From the NCBI GenBank assembly GCA_947364235.1, contig CANARY010000002.1, forward strand, positions 1 to 64,000: a DNA stretch of 64,000 nt, given 5' to 3'. The stretch comes from an uncultured Candidatus Melainabacteria bacterium. Lineage in GTDB: Bacteria > Cyanobacteriota > Vampirovibrionia > Gastranaerophilales > Gastranaerophilaceae. Shown in pieces: positions 49,199-59,400 of the stretch. Both the position numbers and the translations under genes were made by a program. Numbering within the stretch: the stretch's first letter is position 1; every line of letters starts with the position of its first letter. Below the pieces are notes generated by a model, which saw only the letters and a list, made by a program, of their open reading frames with translations, was not told where the DNA came from and searched no databases.

Positions 49199-51177
49199 TG
49201 TTCTAATTGTTTGATTTTTTGATTTACAACGTTAAGCATTTTTTCGTCTTTTTCAAGCCCTGAGTATAAATAATAATATTCAAGAGCTTTTTCAGAATCT
49301 TCTTTTTGTTCGTAAGCAAGCCCTAATGAATAATATGCATAAGGGTAATCTGGTGAAAGTTTAATCACAGTTTCAAAACACTGAATGCTTTCATCATAAT
49401 TTTTCTGACTTGCAAGAACAAGCCCTTTATTAAAATAAGCGTCTACATTATTAGAATCAATTGTTAATACTTTGTCATAAAAACTCAATGCTTTTGCATT
49501 ATTGCCAAGAAGCTTATAAATATTTGCTATTTTAAGCATTGTAACTTTATCTTGCGGAATGAAAACTACAGCTTTTGTATAGAAATCAATTGCTTCATTA
49601 TATTTTTGCTGTTTATAAGCTTCATCTCCTGATTTAATTAAACTGTCATAAGAAACAGCCTGCTCATTGATTTGAGTTAAAGGGTTAATAGTGTCTTCTG
49701 ACAGTTTATGGGTATCAGAAAAATCTTTATATGCTGTATTGTATTCCTTATTATCAGGCGCAAGCGATGCTGCTTTTTCATAGTTTTTTAAAGCAATATC
49801 AACACAGCCCATTTTTTCATTGGCTTGTGCAAGCCCAAAATAAGCGGAAGCTTCATTAGAGCTAAGCTCAATCGCGTCTTCGAAATACAAAATAGCTTGT
49901 CCAAAGTCTTGTTTGTTTAATAAATCATATCCGTAAGCGATAGAAGCTGAAGTTAAGTTTTGTTCTAGTCTCTCATTAGGCTGCTTTTCAAGAAGGGTTT
50001 TGTAAATTTCTATTGAAGCAACATAATTATTCATAGCATGAAGTGTTAGAGCTTTATTTGCAATCAGCTCATAATTTTCCGGCTCAGCTTTTAACGCTAA
50101 ATCATAGTATTTTAATGCATTTATATAATCAAGTTTCTTATGATAGCATAGAGCAAGCTCTTTTTTTGTTTCGATATTAGAAGAATCTTTAGAATATGAT
50201 TTTTCTAAATTGAATAGTGCTAAATCATTATTATCTAATTTTTTGTAAACCAGTCCCAGGTTTCTGTAAGCGTCGGCATCATCGGGATAAGCTGTAATAT
50301 ATTCTTTGTACTGCTCAATAGCTTCTTCATTTTTATTCATGTTTCCCAAAAGATTTGCGTAATCAAATTTTAACGCAACAAGTTTTGGATTAAGATCAAA
50401 AACTTTTTCGAACGCACTTAAAGCTTTGTCATTTTCTTCCAAATTTTGATAAGAAAGTGCCAGTTTTGCCAGAACTAACTCGTCATCCGGAGAGTCAATA
50501 AGTGCTTTTTCAAGCATTTCTGAGGAGGCTTGATATTGTTTTGTATCAAAAAGAGCCATTCCGTAATTGCTGAAGTCTTTAAAAGCTGAAGGATACTTTT
50601 TATAAACATTTGCATAAATATCACATGCTTTTTCAGGTTCATTTGAAACGTAATAAACATTAGCAAGGTTTTCGCTTGCTTCTTGATGTTCCGGATAAGC
50701 GCTTAAGAATGTATTATAATTATCAATTGCGCTTTTGTAGTTTTTTCTGAAATATTCAATATTTGCAAGATTTAGATAATTATATTTATATTCAGGATAA
50801 ATTTGCTGTGCTTGCATAAATGAATTGTATGCATTTTCATAGTCTCCTATTGTTTGGAGAATGTTTCCCATGCTTATGTAAATAAAAGCGTCATTTGGCC
50901 GAAGCTTGAGAGCTTTCTTATAAGCTCCTAAAGCGTCTTCGTATCTTCCGACATCTGAATAAAGCCCTGCAATTTTTGTGTATAGCATAGCGTCATCACC
51001 ATTGATTGACAGAGCTTTCTGGATTGTGCTGATAGCTGAATTATAATCGCTTCTGTATTCATAGTTACATGCCTGCTGATACAGAGCGTGCGCTTCTTTT
51101 GTCATTTTTGCTTCTGATTGAAGCATTGACAATGCAGTTAAAACAGCTAATAAAGATAAACAAATTTTTTTATTCAT
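49195..51177 (-). CDS. Exported TPR-repeat protein
   Basis: 660 residues from ATG 51177 (MNKKICLSLLAVLT), SD GAGGG ten bases upstream; an earlier TTG in frame is unlikely. Signal peptide of ~30 residues (to SEAK), then about 17 TPR units (e.g. YEDALGAYKKALKLRPNDAF, YKSAIDNYNTFLSAYPEHQE, YDESIQCFETVIKLSPDYPY) with one short break near residue 500. Probably a periplasmic scaffold, working with the co-translated lipoprotein. It is separated from rplR by a terminator. Confidence 0.85.
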   Translation of the reverse strand: MNKKICLSLLAVLTALSMLQSEAKMTKEAHALYQQACNYEYRSDYNSAISTIQKALSINGDDAMLYTKIAGLYSDVGRYEDALGAYKKALKLRPNDAFIYISMGNILQTIGDYENAYNSFMQAQQIYPEYKYNYLNLANIEYFRKNYKSAIDNYNTFLSAYPEHQEASENLANVYYVSNEPEKACDIYANVYKKYPSAFKDFSNYGMALFDTKQYQASSEMLEKALIDSPDDELVLAKLALSYQNLEENDKALSAFEKVFDLNPKLVALKFDYANLLGNMNKNEEAIEQYKEYITAYPDDADAYRNLGLVYKKLDNNDLALFNLEKSYSKDSSNIETKKELALCYHKKLDYINALKYYDLALKAEPENYELIANKALTLHAMNNYVASIEIYKTLLEKQPNERLEQNLTSASIAYGYDLLNKQDFGQAILYFEDAIELSSNEASAYFGLAQANEKMGCVDIALKNYEKAASLAPDNKEYNTAYKDFSDTHKLSEDTINPLTQINEQAVSYDSLIKSGDEAYKQQKYNEAIDFYTKAVVFIPQDKVTMLKIANIYKLLGNNAKALSFYDKVLTIDSNNVDAYFNKGLVLASQKNYDESIQCFETVIKLSPDYPYAYYSLGLAYEQKEDSEKALEYYYLYSGLEKDEKMLNVVNQKIKQLEQ

Positions 51178-51210
51178 AACATAAGCCCTCAACAATAATA
51201 TTTTACCATA

Positions 51211-51242
51211 AAAAAACTTCCCGTATTACACGGGAAGTTTTT
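51211..51242 (-). terminator. rplR terminator
   Basis: ACTTCCCGT (51216-51224) and ACGGGAAGT (51230-51238) with an ATTAC loop, extended by A/T runs on both sides. It ends the S8-L6-L18 unit before the TPR gene. Confidence 0.88.
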
Positions 51243-51261
51243 CAAAGTTGTAACAAAAATA

Positions 51262-51630
51262 CTAGAAGCAAAGTCCAGCTTCTCTAGCTGCATCTGCAAG
51301 AGCTGCAACTCTACCGTGGTAAAGGAAGCCGCCTCTGTCGAATACAACACATTCAACGCCTTTTGCAAGAGCTTTCTTAGCAATAGCTTCACCAACAACT
51401 TTTGCAGCTTCGATGTTTCCGCCGTGAGCTAATTTTTCTTTAAGGTCTTTGTCAACTGAAGATGCTGAACATACAGTTACATGTTTTTCATCATCAATAA
51501 GTTGAGCATAGATGTGTTTTGTGCTTCTATAAACAGCCAATCTTGGGAATTCAGTTGTTCCAGACAGCTTAACTCTCAAAGCTTGGTGTCTTTTTTGTAC
51601 TTTTGGTTTTCTAATTTCTTGTTTAATCAT
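51262..51630 (-). CDS. rplR: 50S ribosomal protein L18
   Basis: 122 residues. [40 protein letters not shown] and [26 protein letters not shown] are canonical for the 5S rRNA-binding L18. It is the last gene of the inverted S8-L6-L18 block. There is no S5 after it, unlike in most bacteria. A structured leader of 140 bases precedes it. Confidence 0.96.
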   Translation of the reverse strand: MIKQEIRKPKVQKRHQALRVKLSGTTEFPRLAVYRSTKHIYAQLIDDEKHVTVCSASSVDKDLKEKLAHGGNIEAAKVVGEAIAKKALAKGVECVVFDRGGFLYHGRVAALADAAREAGLCF

Positions 51631-51770
51631 TTTATTTCACCATTCTGCCCTGTACGGATTAATCGTTGAAGGGCTTTTACCTTTCCGGGAATTTTCCCTA
51701 TTTGCTCAAACCTTCTTGATGGTAAATCAAGGGTTTATATGAGCGTTTTTCCTTAATATATGCTTATGCA
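51631..51770 (-). other. Structured rplF-rplR leader RNA
   Basis: A long nested stem at 51704-51744: GCTCA/TGAGC outer, AACC/GGTT middle and CTTGA/TCAAG inner with a seven-base loop. Downstream on this strand GGGAAAATTCCC forms a second hairpin. No ORF. It resembles a ribosomal-protein leader by position and structure, but it does not match a class I know. Confidence 0.55.
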
Positions 51771-52310
51771 CTATTTCTTACCAGCTTTACCAGCTTTACG
51801 TCTGATGTATTCGCCTTCGTACTTAACACCTTTTCCTTTGTAAACTTCAGGAGGACGTTTGCTTCTGATGAACGCAGCAACATCACCTACTGTTTGTTTG
51901 TTAGAACCTTTTACAGAAATTTTTGTGTTAGCTTCTACTGTTAAAGTGATACCAGCAGGAGGTACAATAAGTACTGGGTGTGAATAACCTAAAGCCATGT
52001 TAAGGTTTGAACCTTCCATGTTTGCACGGTAACCAACCCCAACGATTTCAAGTTTCTTTTCAAAACCTTGAGATACACCATGAACTGCGTTAGCAATAAG
52101 TGTTCTGTACAAACCGTGTAAAGCGTTTGTTTTTCTATCTTCTGAATTTGGTTCAACAATAATGTGGTTATCAGCAACAGAAACTTTTACTTCATCTCTG
52201 TAAGAAACAGATTCTGTACCTTTAGAGCCTTTTACTGTGATAATATTTCCTTCAATATTAACTTCAACTCCTGAAGGAATTTCTATAGGTTTTTTACCAA
52301 TTCTTGACAT
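51771..52310 (-). CDS. rplF: 50S ribosomal protein L6
   Basis: 179 residues. MSRIGKKPIEIPSGVEVNIE, VHGVSQGFEKKLEIVGVGYR and PPEVYKGKGVKYEGEYIRRK are canonical. It binds 23S near the GTPase centre. SD AAAGGAG is eight bases upstream, in a 63-base gap with a CCGGGTT/AACCC-type stem. Confidence 0.97.
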   Translation of the reverse strand: MSRIGKKPIEIPSGVEVNIEGNIITVKGSKGTESVSYRDEVKVSVADNHIIVEPNSEDRKTNALHGLYRTLIANAVHGVSQGFEKKLEIVGVGYRANMEGSNLNMALGYSHPVLIVPPAGITLTVEANTKISVKGSNKQTVGDVAAFIRSKRPPEVYKGKGVKYEGEYIRRKAGKAGKK

Positions 52311-52373
52311 ATTAATTTTCTCCTTTTGATTAACCGGGGGTTTCTGCCAATTGAACCCGGCTGAGTATTTTTA

Positions 52374-52769
52374 CTAATAAATATAAGCTAAAATTTCGCC
52401 GCCAAGGTTTTCTTTTCTAGCTTTACGGTCAGTTAAAAGACCTTTGCTTGTAGAAACAATTGCAACGCCCATTCCGCCTAAAACCTGAGGAAGGTTTTTA
52501 GCTTTGCAGTAGTTTCTAAGACCAGGCTTTGAAACTCTCTTAAGACTAGTAATAACAGGTTTGTTAGCTTCATCGTACTTAAGTTCGATTTTCAAGTTTT
52601 TGAAGTGTCCTTCAACAGCTTCTGAATAACCTGCAATATAACCTTCTTCTTTTAATAATTTAGCCAAAGCTACTTTAAGCTTAGAAGACGGCATTTCTAC
52701 TGATGGGTGAGAAACTAAATTAGCGTTTCTGATTCTTGTTAGCATATCTGCTATTGGATCTGTGTTCAT
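52374..52769 (-). CDS. rpsH: 30S ribosomal protein S8
   Basis: 131 residues. [53 protein letters not shown] and [17 protein letters not shown] end are standard. In E. coli S8 represses the spc operon by binding an rRNA mimic; here S8 is first in a small separate unit, so any such control would be rearranged. SD AAGGAAA. Divergent from polA. Confidence 0.97.
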   Translation of the reverse strand: MNTDPIADMLTRIRNANLVSHPSVEMPSSKLKVALAKLLKEEGYIAGYSEAVEGHFKNLKIELKYDEANKPVITSLKRVSKPGLRNYCKAKNLPQVLGGMGVAIVSTSKGLLTDRKARKENLGGEILAYIY

Positions 52770-52790
52770 ACATATTTCCTTATAACTTGC

Positions 52791-52865
52791 GAGTACTATT
52801 ATTTGTACTCATCTGCTCGTCACTTGCTAAATTAATTTTTGCTCATTTGAAAGCGTATTTTAGCA
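52791..52865 (-). promoter_or_regulatory. rpsH promoter and leader hairpin
   Basis: Extended -10 TGCTAAAAT on the minus strand (52865-52857), then an ~80-base leader with GAGTAC/GTACTC arms (52810-52805 and 52796-52791) and an eight-base loop. The leader hairpin could be a regulatory site. Confidence 0.5.
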
Positions 52866-52938
52866 GTCTGACACAAAAATCTTATCATGAGCATGACTGT
52901 GGTGCAAGTATTACTTTATAAAGCTTAATATTTCGTGG

Positions 52939-52958
52939 TATAATGTTTGCAAATGGGA
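52939..52958 (+). promoter_or_regulatory. polA -10 box and SD
   Basis: TATAAT at 52939-52944, GGGAG at 52954-52958, seven bases before the ATG at 52966. Confidence 0.55.
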
Positions 52959-52965
52959 GTATTAT

Positions 52966-55629
52966 ATGTCTAAAACTTTGATTTTGATTGATGGGCACGC
53001 ATTAGCTTACAGGCAGTTTTTTGCACTGGAAAGAACCGGGATGAAGAATTCTGAAAATCAGCCGACTTGGGCTGTATACGGTTTTTTTAAAGCAGTTTTT
53101 GACCTTCTTTTAAAAATTCATCCAGACTACATTGCAGTGGCGTTTGATGTGGGCAGGCGTACTTTCAGGACAGAAAAATTTGAAGAGTATAAAGCTAATA
53201 GAGAAGCTATGCCTGATACTTTAAGAAGCCAAATCGGCGTGATTTGTGAAGGTTTGAAAGCTTTTGATATTCCTATTATTACTAAAGAAGGCTTTGAAGC
53301 AGATGACGTTATCGGAACGATTTCAAAACGAGCAAATGAAAAAGGGCATAATACTCTTATTCTTACAGGTGACCAAGACAGCTTTCAGCTTATTGATACA
53401 GAAGGATTGGTTAAAGTTTTAATTCCATATAAAGGCGAGCTTGTTGAATATGACTGGAGTAAAGTTTTTGAAAAGCTTGGTGTTTATCCGGATCAAGTGA
53501 TTGATTATAAAGGATTGAGAGGAGATACTTCTGACAATATTCCGGGAATTAAAGGTATTGGTGAAAAAACTGCTCAAAAGCTTTTGAGCAGGTATAAAAA
53601 TTTGGAAGAAGTTTTAGCTGACTGTGATAATATTCCTGAAAAAGCAGTTAAGCAAAAAATTTGCGATGGAAAAGATATTGCTATTTTGTCTAAAGAGCTT
53701 GCTACAATTATTCGTGATGTTGATATTGAGTTTGATATTGATAAAGCTTCTGTAACTTTGCCGCAAATTGAGAATGTATCAGCTTTTTTAAGAAAAATGC
53801 AGTTTTATACATTTATAAAAAATATTGATAAAATTTTGTCAGCATTTGGTCAAAAACCTGCGGAAAATCTTAGCTTGTTTGTTCAAAAACCTGATAACGG
53901 CGGGCAGCAGAGCCTTTTTACACAGGCTATTAAAGATACTGTTGATGATTCTGATTTTGAATACACTGTGGTAAACTCTGACAATACTGCATCTATTATT
54001 GATGAAATTTCAAAATCTGAAAGAATTGCGTTTAAAGTTTATACAAAGCAGGATGAACTTTCTGCAATTTCGATTTCAAATGGTAAAAACTACTATTTTA
54101 CAGGCGAGTTCGCAGGTAAGCTGAAGAGTGTTCTTGAAAATCAGGAAATTAAGAAAATAGGTTATGATACAAAGTCAGACTATCATACACTGTTAAACAG
54201 CGGAATTGTTTTAAACGGGCTTGAATACGATGTTTTGCTGGCAAGTTATGTAAAAGACCCTAACAGAAAACATACTTTGGAAGCTCAAGGACTGGATTTT
54301 ATAAATCATATTATATCGACGGCTGATAATCCTGAGAAATATTCATGTGATGAGGCTTATACTATTTTTAAGCTTTATGAATACTGGATAAAAAATCTTG
54401 ATGAGAAGGAACAAAAGCTTGTTAACGATATAGAAATGCCTTTGACCGTTGTGCTTGCTAAGATGGAGCATAATGGTGTCGCTATTGATGTAGGATATTT
54501 AAAAGAGCTTTCTTCATTTATGACAGAAAAGCTTGCCGAACTTGAAGATTTAATTTTTCAGCTTGCAGGAGAGCCTTTTAATATAAACTCGCCTAAGCAA
54601 GTGGCAGAAGTTCTTTTTGATAAGCTGGAGCTTAAAACAAAGAAGAAAAAATCGCGTTCTACAAGTGCAGAAGTCTTGGAAGAGCTTGCTCAAGAGTATG
54701 AAATTTGCGACTATATTTTGCAGCATAGAAAATTTTCTAAGCTCAAATCGACTTATACAGACGTATTGCTGACTCTTATAAGCAAGAGAGACGGCAGAAT
54801 ACATACAACATACAATCAGGCACTGACAGTAACAGGGCGGTTGTCATCTTCAAACCCTAATTTGCAAAACATTCCGATAAGAACGGAAGAAGGCAACAAA
54901 ATCCGTTCAGCATTTTGTGCAATGGATAAAGAAAATTCGCTGATTTTATCTGCTGATTATTCTCAAATCGAGTTAAGACTTCTTGCGCATGTTTCGGGAG
55001 ATGAGCATTTAATACATGCGTTTACTTCTGGCGAAGATATTCACACAATGACTGCTGCTAAAGTCTTCGGAGTTGGAGTGGATGAAGTAACCAAAGATAT
55101 GCGTAGAAGTGCTAAAGCTGTAAACTTTGGCATAGTTTACGGTCAATCTAAATATGGTCTTGCTAAAAATCTGGGAATTTCAAATGCTGAAGCTCAGGAG
55201 TTTATTGATAAGTATTTTGAAACATATCCAAGGGTAAAAGAGTATATGAACTATGAAGTTGAATTTGTTAACAAGAACGGGTATGTTGAGACGACATTCG
55301 GGCGCAAAAGGTATTTAGCATCTGAGCTTCAAAGTCCTAACTATCAGATAAGAGAATTTGCTCAGAGAGCTGCTATTAATCAGCCTTTGCAGGGGACTGC
55401 TGCAGATTTAATCAAAATGGCGATGATTGAGGTGCAAAAAGAGCTTGAAGTAAAAGGGCTTCAGACAAAAATGATTATGCAGGTTCACGATGAACTTGTT
55501 TTTGAAGTTCCAAAAGACGAGCTGGAAACAGTAAAAGAGCTTGTTTTAAGGTGCATGGAGCTAAACCAGCCTCTAAAAGTACCTCTGGATGTAGATATCA
55601 ATTGCGGTTCTTCTTGGCGTGAAGGATAA
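52966..55629 (+). CDS. polA: DNA polymerase I
   Basis: 887 residues. The 5' nuclease domain (1-~290) has LILIDGHALAYRQFF, EGFEADDVIGTI and LTGDQDSFQLI, plus the helix-hairpin-helix KGLRGDTSDNIPGIKGIGEKT. The middle domain (~325-490) has the 3'-5' exonuclease fold but lacks motif I acids (IAFKVYT instead of DxE), so proofreading is probably lost. The polymerase domain has motif A ADYSQIELRLLAH (~664), motif B RRSAKAVNFGIVYG (~710) with Phe, and motif C MQVHDELVFEV (~841). It works in Okazaki fragment processing and repair. Confidence 0.97.
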   Translation: MSKTLILIDGHALAYRQFFALERTGMKNSENQPTWAVYGFFKAVFDLLLKIHPDYIAVAFDVGRRTFRTEKFEEYKANREAMPDTLRSQIGVICEGLKAFDIPIITKEGFEADDVIGTISKRANEKGHNTLILTGDQDSFQLIDTEGLVKVLIPYKGELVEYDWSKVFEKLGVYPDQVIDYKGLRGDTSDNIPGIKGIGEKTAQKLLSRYKNLEEVLADCDNIPEKAVKQKICDGKDIAILSKELATIIRDVDIEFDIDKASVTLPQIENVSAFLRKMQFYTFIKNIDKILSAFGQKPAENLSLFVQKPDNGGQQSLFTQAIKDTVDDSDFEYTVVNSDNTASIIDEISKSERIAFKVYTKQDELSAISISNGKNYYFTGEFAGKLKSVLENQEIKKIGYDTKSDYHTLLNSGIVLNGLEYDVLLASYVKDPNRKHTLEAQGLDFINHIISTADNPEKYSCDEAYTIFKLYEYWIKNLDEKEQKLVNDIEMPLTVVLAKMEHNGVAIDVGYLKELSSFMTEKLAELEDLIFQLAGEPFNINSPKQVAEVLFDKLELKTKKKKSRSTSAEVLEELAQEYEICDYILQHRKFSKLKSTYTDVLLTLISKRDGRIHTTYNQALTVTGRLSSSNPNLQNIPIRTEEGNKIRSAFCAMDKENSLILSADYSQIELRLLAHVSGDEHLIHAFTSGEDIHTMTAAKVFGVGVDEVTKDMRRSAKAVNFGIVYGQSKYGLAKNLGISNAEAQEFIDKYFETYPRVKEYMNYEVEFVNKNGYVETTFGRKRYLASELQSPNYQIREFAQRAAINQPLQGTAADLIKMAMIEVQKELEVKGLQTKMIMQVHDELVFEVPKDELETVKELVLRCMELNQPLKVPLDVDINCGSSWREG

Positions 55630-55660
55630 GGGTGCTGTACCAAGCTTTTTAATTTTACAC

Positions 55661-56308
55661 CTATCCCTCTTCTCTTAAGAGCAGGATAGCTGAGTTCAGT
55701 TCTTCCAACAGGTATTCAAGCTGCTGCGAAATGTTTTCAGGGTTGTAAATCGAACCGCTTTCTGAGTAGGCGAGATATCTTTGATAAGTTACAGCTTCAC
55801 GTCTCAGTTGTGAAATCGATTTAACGTAACGGTTTACTTCAAGAAGCTTTCTGAATGATTCATAATAACTTTCAGGTTTTCCATTATATTTTTCTGTCAG
55901 GCTGTCAATATTTAAAGTTAAAAGGTTTGCTTTTGTAATAAATAATTGCAGGCTTTCATTGTCTTCAATGCAGTCAGCAAGTTTTTCAAGCATTGGAATA
56001 ATTTCGTTAGCATCGTTTAAAAACTGTGAAGTTTTATCTTTTTTCTGAATAATATTGATAAATGCAGGATTATCTTTTGGTACAGGTTTTAAGTCTGCAG
56101 GGTCATTAAAACCGTCTTGTGATTCAAAAATCGGAGTTGTTACTTTTGTTTTGCTTTTTTCTATTTTATTCTCAAGATTAGGCAGAGTTCCTGCGTATCC
56201 TTTACCTTGAAGCTCTTTTTCAAGAGCTTTGTTCTTTTTATTCCAGAAAAAAGCGTGAGAAGGGAGGCAAAAACTCATAACAATTAAACAGATTAAAAAC
56301 TTTCTCAT
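55661..56308 (-). CDS. Exported helical protein of unknown function
   Basis: Start at ATG 56308 (MRKFLICLIVMSFCLPSHAF), which begins the signal peptide and lies six bases after TATAAT (56320-56315); a longer reading to 56350 would place 14 residues before it and cross the promoter. 215 residues: a Lys-rich stretch (WNKKNKALEKELQGKG), then helices from ~85 on (EIIPMLEKLADCIEDNESL, QLEYLLEELNSAILLLREE). Periplasmic, mostly helical, no known family. Predicted leaderless. Confidence 0.65.
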   Translation of the reverse strand: MRKFLICLIVMSFCLPSHAFFWNKKNKALEKELQGKGYAGTLPNLENKIEKSKTKVTTPIFESQDGFNDPADLKPVPKDNPAFINIIQKKDKTSQFLNDANEIIPMLEKLADCIEDNESLQLFITKANLLTLNIDSLTEKYNGKPESYYESFRKLLEVNRYVKSISQLRREAVTYQRYLAYSESGSIYNPENISQQLEYLLEELNSAILLLREEG

Positions 56309-56314
56309 AATTCT

Positions 56315-56320
56315 ATTATA
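56315..56320 (-). promoter_or_regulatory. -10 box fixing the leaderless start at 56308
   Basis: A perfect TATAAT on the minus strand ends six bases before the ATG at 56308. No SD is present. Confidence 0.55.
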
Positions 56321-56441
56321 GTGATTTATTTTAAAAAGTACAATGTTCAAAAAATTAAATTGTAAATTTTTGTAAACCTTTTGTATGATTTACTAAAGTT
56401 TTTCAAAAAATTGTCGATAAAGAATGTATAGTATATTCAAC

Positions 56442-59400
56442 ATGAGGTATGAAAGAAGTATGAAGAAAGAATGCGAAAATTCGCACTATGATGGTGTTTG
56501 CGGGGGAGCGGCTGTTAAAACCTTTGCTGCAGCTGTTTTAGCGGCATCGATGTCAGTTGTGATGCCAGCTGGTGCAGAAGAAGTCGTTACTTTGGATTTG
56601 TCAGATAAACCTGCGGATATTCCAACTCTGGATTATCTGAAAGAAAATAATGTCTTAATCCCTCAAAAAGGAAAGTGGGACTCTTCTTCAGGAACTTGGG
56701 GTGTAGCTGAACCGATAAAGTCTCCAGGTAGTGCGTACAGCTTAACTAAAGTTGAAACTGACGGTAAAAATGTTCTTAAAAAATATGAATTTAATAAAGA
56801 AAGCGGTCAGCTTGAGCCTGCTTATTATAAAGTTGATTTGAATAAGACTGTTTACGGTTCAGGCGATCAGGTAAAATATTATGAATGGTCAACAAGTAGA
56901 TATGGAAATCATATTTTGGGTGAAGTTTCTGTACCAACCGAAGGTGAAACAACTATTGAGTATCACTATGATACAGATAATTATACTACTGTTTATGAAA
57001 ATCAACAATCCACAGCTCTTGAAGTAAAAGAAGGTGAGACTACAAGCATAGTTGATACTTTGTTTATAAATAATACTGGCTTCGATGGTGGTGCATTAAA
57101 TAATGCAGGTAACATAGAAGAAATTAAAGCGGATTTTATAGACAATAGTGTTTCTTCTTCTGCTGCTGGAGCTGATGTTTCTGCTGGTGGCGGTGCGATA
57201 TCCAATGATGGAACTATCGGTGATATTACGGGTAATTTTATAGGAAATAGTGTTGATGCTGATGCTTCTTCTTCTGCTGATGCTTCAGCTTCTGGCGGCG
57301 CTATTTATAATACTTCTTCTGGTATTATCGGTAATATCACTGGTGATTTTATAGGCAATAGTGTTGATGCTTCGGCATCTACTTCTGCTTATGGTGCTGG
57401 TGCTGATGCTTCAGCTTCTGGCGGCGCTATTTATAATTCTTCTGGTGCTATCGGTAACATCACAGGCGATTTTATAGGCAATAGTGTTGAGGCTTACGCT
57501 TCTGCTTCTGCTCGTACTACTGTTTCTTCTTCAGCTTCTGGCGGTGCTATTTATAATTCTTCTGGTACTATCGGTAATATCACTGGTAATTTTATAGGCA
57601 ATAGTGCTTTTGCTAATGCTTTTGCTATTACTTCTGTTGGTTCTTCTTCGTCTACTTCAGCTTCTGGCGGTGCTATTTATAATTCTTCTTCTGGTACTAT
57701 CGGTAATATCACGGGCGATTTTATAGGCAATAGTGCTGCTGTTTATGCTTCTAAATCTTCTTCTGCTAGAGGTGGTGTTATTTATAATGATGGGATTATC
57801 TGTAATATCACTGGTGATTTTATAGGAAATAGTGTTACAGCTTCTGTTTATGCTTCTACTTCAGCTTCTGGCGGTTCTATTTATAATAATGGCATTATCG
57901 GTAATATCACAAGTGATTTTATAGGCAATAGTGCTGCTTCTTCTTCTACTGCTGCTTCTGTTGCTGTTAAAGGTGGCGCTTCATCTTATGGTGGTGCTAT
58001 TTATAATTATTCTTCTAGTACTATTAGTAATATCATCGGTAATTTTATAGGCAATAGTGCTTCTGCTGATGCTGAAGTTGCTACTTCTTCTTATGCTGGA
58101 GGCGGTTCTATTTATAATAATGGTACTATCGGTAATATCACAGGCGATTTTATAGGCAATAGTGCTGCTTCTACTTATGCTTCTGGCGGTGCTATTTATA
58201 ATAATACTAGTGCTATCGGTAATATCACAGGTAATTTTATAGGTAATAGTGTTGCTGCTTCTTCTTCAGCTTCGGGCGGCGCTATTAATAATTATCATAG
58301 TACTATCGGTAATATTACGGGCGATTTTATAGGTAATAGTGCTGCTTCTACTTCTTCTGCTAGAGGTGGGGCTATTTATAATGCTGGTGCTATCGGTACT
58401 AAAGATACAGAAGGTAATGCAGCAGGCGGAATAATCAACTCTAACTTTTATGGCAACTATGCTAATGCAGAACGTGGAGAATCTCGAGGCGGAGCAATAT
58501 ACACATCTAGTGACCTCAATATCATCGCCGACAACGGTAGTTCAACTTTCCAAGGCAACTATGTTCAGAAGGACGGAGAAGAGAAAGACTACCAGGCAAT
58601 TTGGGTAGACTATCAAGCGAAAGTTCATTTTGTCTCAAGTAATGGCGGCACAATCAACATGTACGACAACATCAACGGTGCAGACGGTTGCACTGTCGAT
58701 ATTACTGGCGACGGCACTGGTACAATGAATTTGTACAATGATATTTACAACGTAAATGTTCAGCTTGGCAGCACTCATTTAAACACGATTAATAACGACA
58801 TTCATGAATATCATTTTAACAACTTTACGTTAACAGATAATGCAACAATGAGTGTAGATGTGGACTTAGCCAGCAAAACAATGGATAGAATAACAGCCGA
58901 CAGCTACGGCAAAGAAGAAGCATTACCGGCAAGCCTGGAATCAAACAACTATGGCGTTCATTATGGAGATTTGATAATTTCCGGCATGAACTTGACTAGT
59001 GACTTGAAAGAGGGCGAGAGCTCCGCAGCAATCTTTTTTGCTGAGGAAGGTTTGAAGGATAATGTCAAAGGAGCTCTCGCCCTTCCTGATAACTTCCAGA
59101 CAACAGCTTATACGCCTATATACAAATACAATGTGAACTACGATAACCGCGAAGACGGCGGGTATTTCCTCTTCTCACGCGGCGGAGCAGATAGCGGAAA
59201 TGCTTCCGATAACTTCAACCCTGCTGTACTTTCGACTCCTGTAGCTAACCAGACCGGCTCCCAGGCAGTAATCAATGAAACAGTAAGGTTTGCGTTCCAG
59301 CACATGGACATGTTCTCTCAAATGCCGTTTTCTCAGCGCATGGCACTAATAAACCAAAACCGTTACGCTGGGGTAAACGAAGGGGTAAACGAAGGGGGTG

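Noticed and set aside
57100..58400. CRISPR-like array
   Set aside because: Regular repeats, but they lie in a single long open frame, unit lengths vary, and the spacers are Ser/Ala codons; this is a protein repeat.
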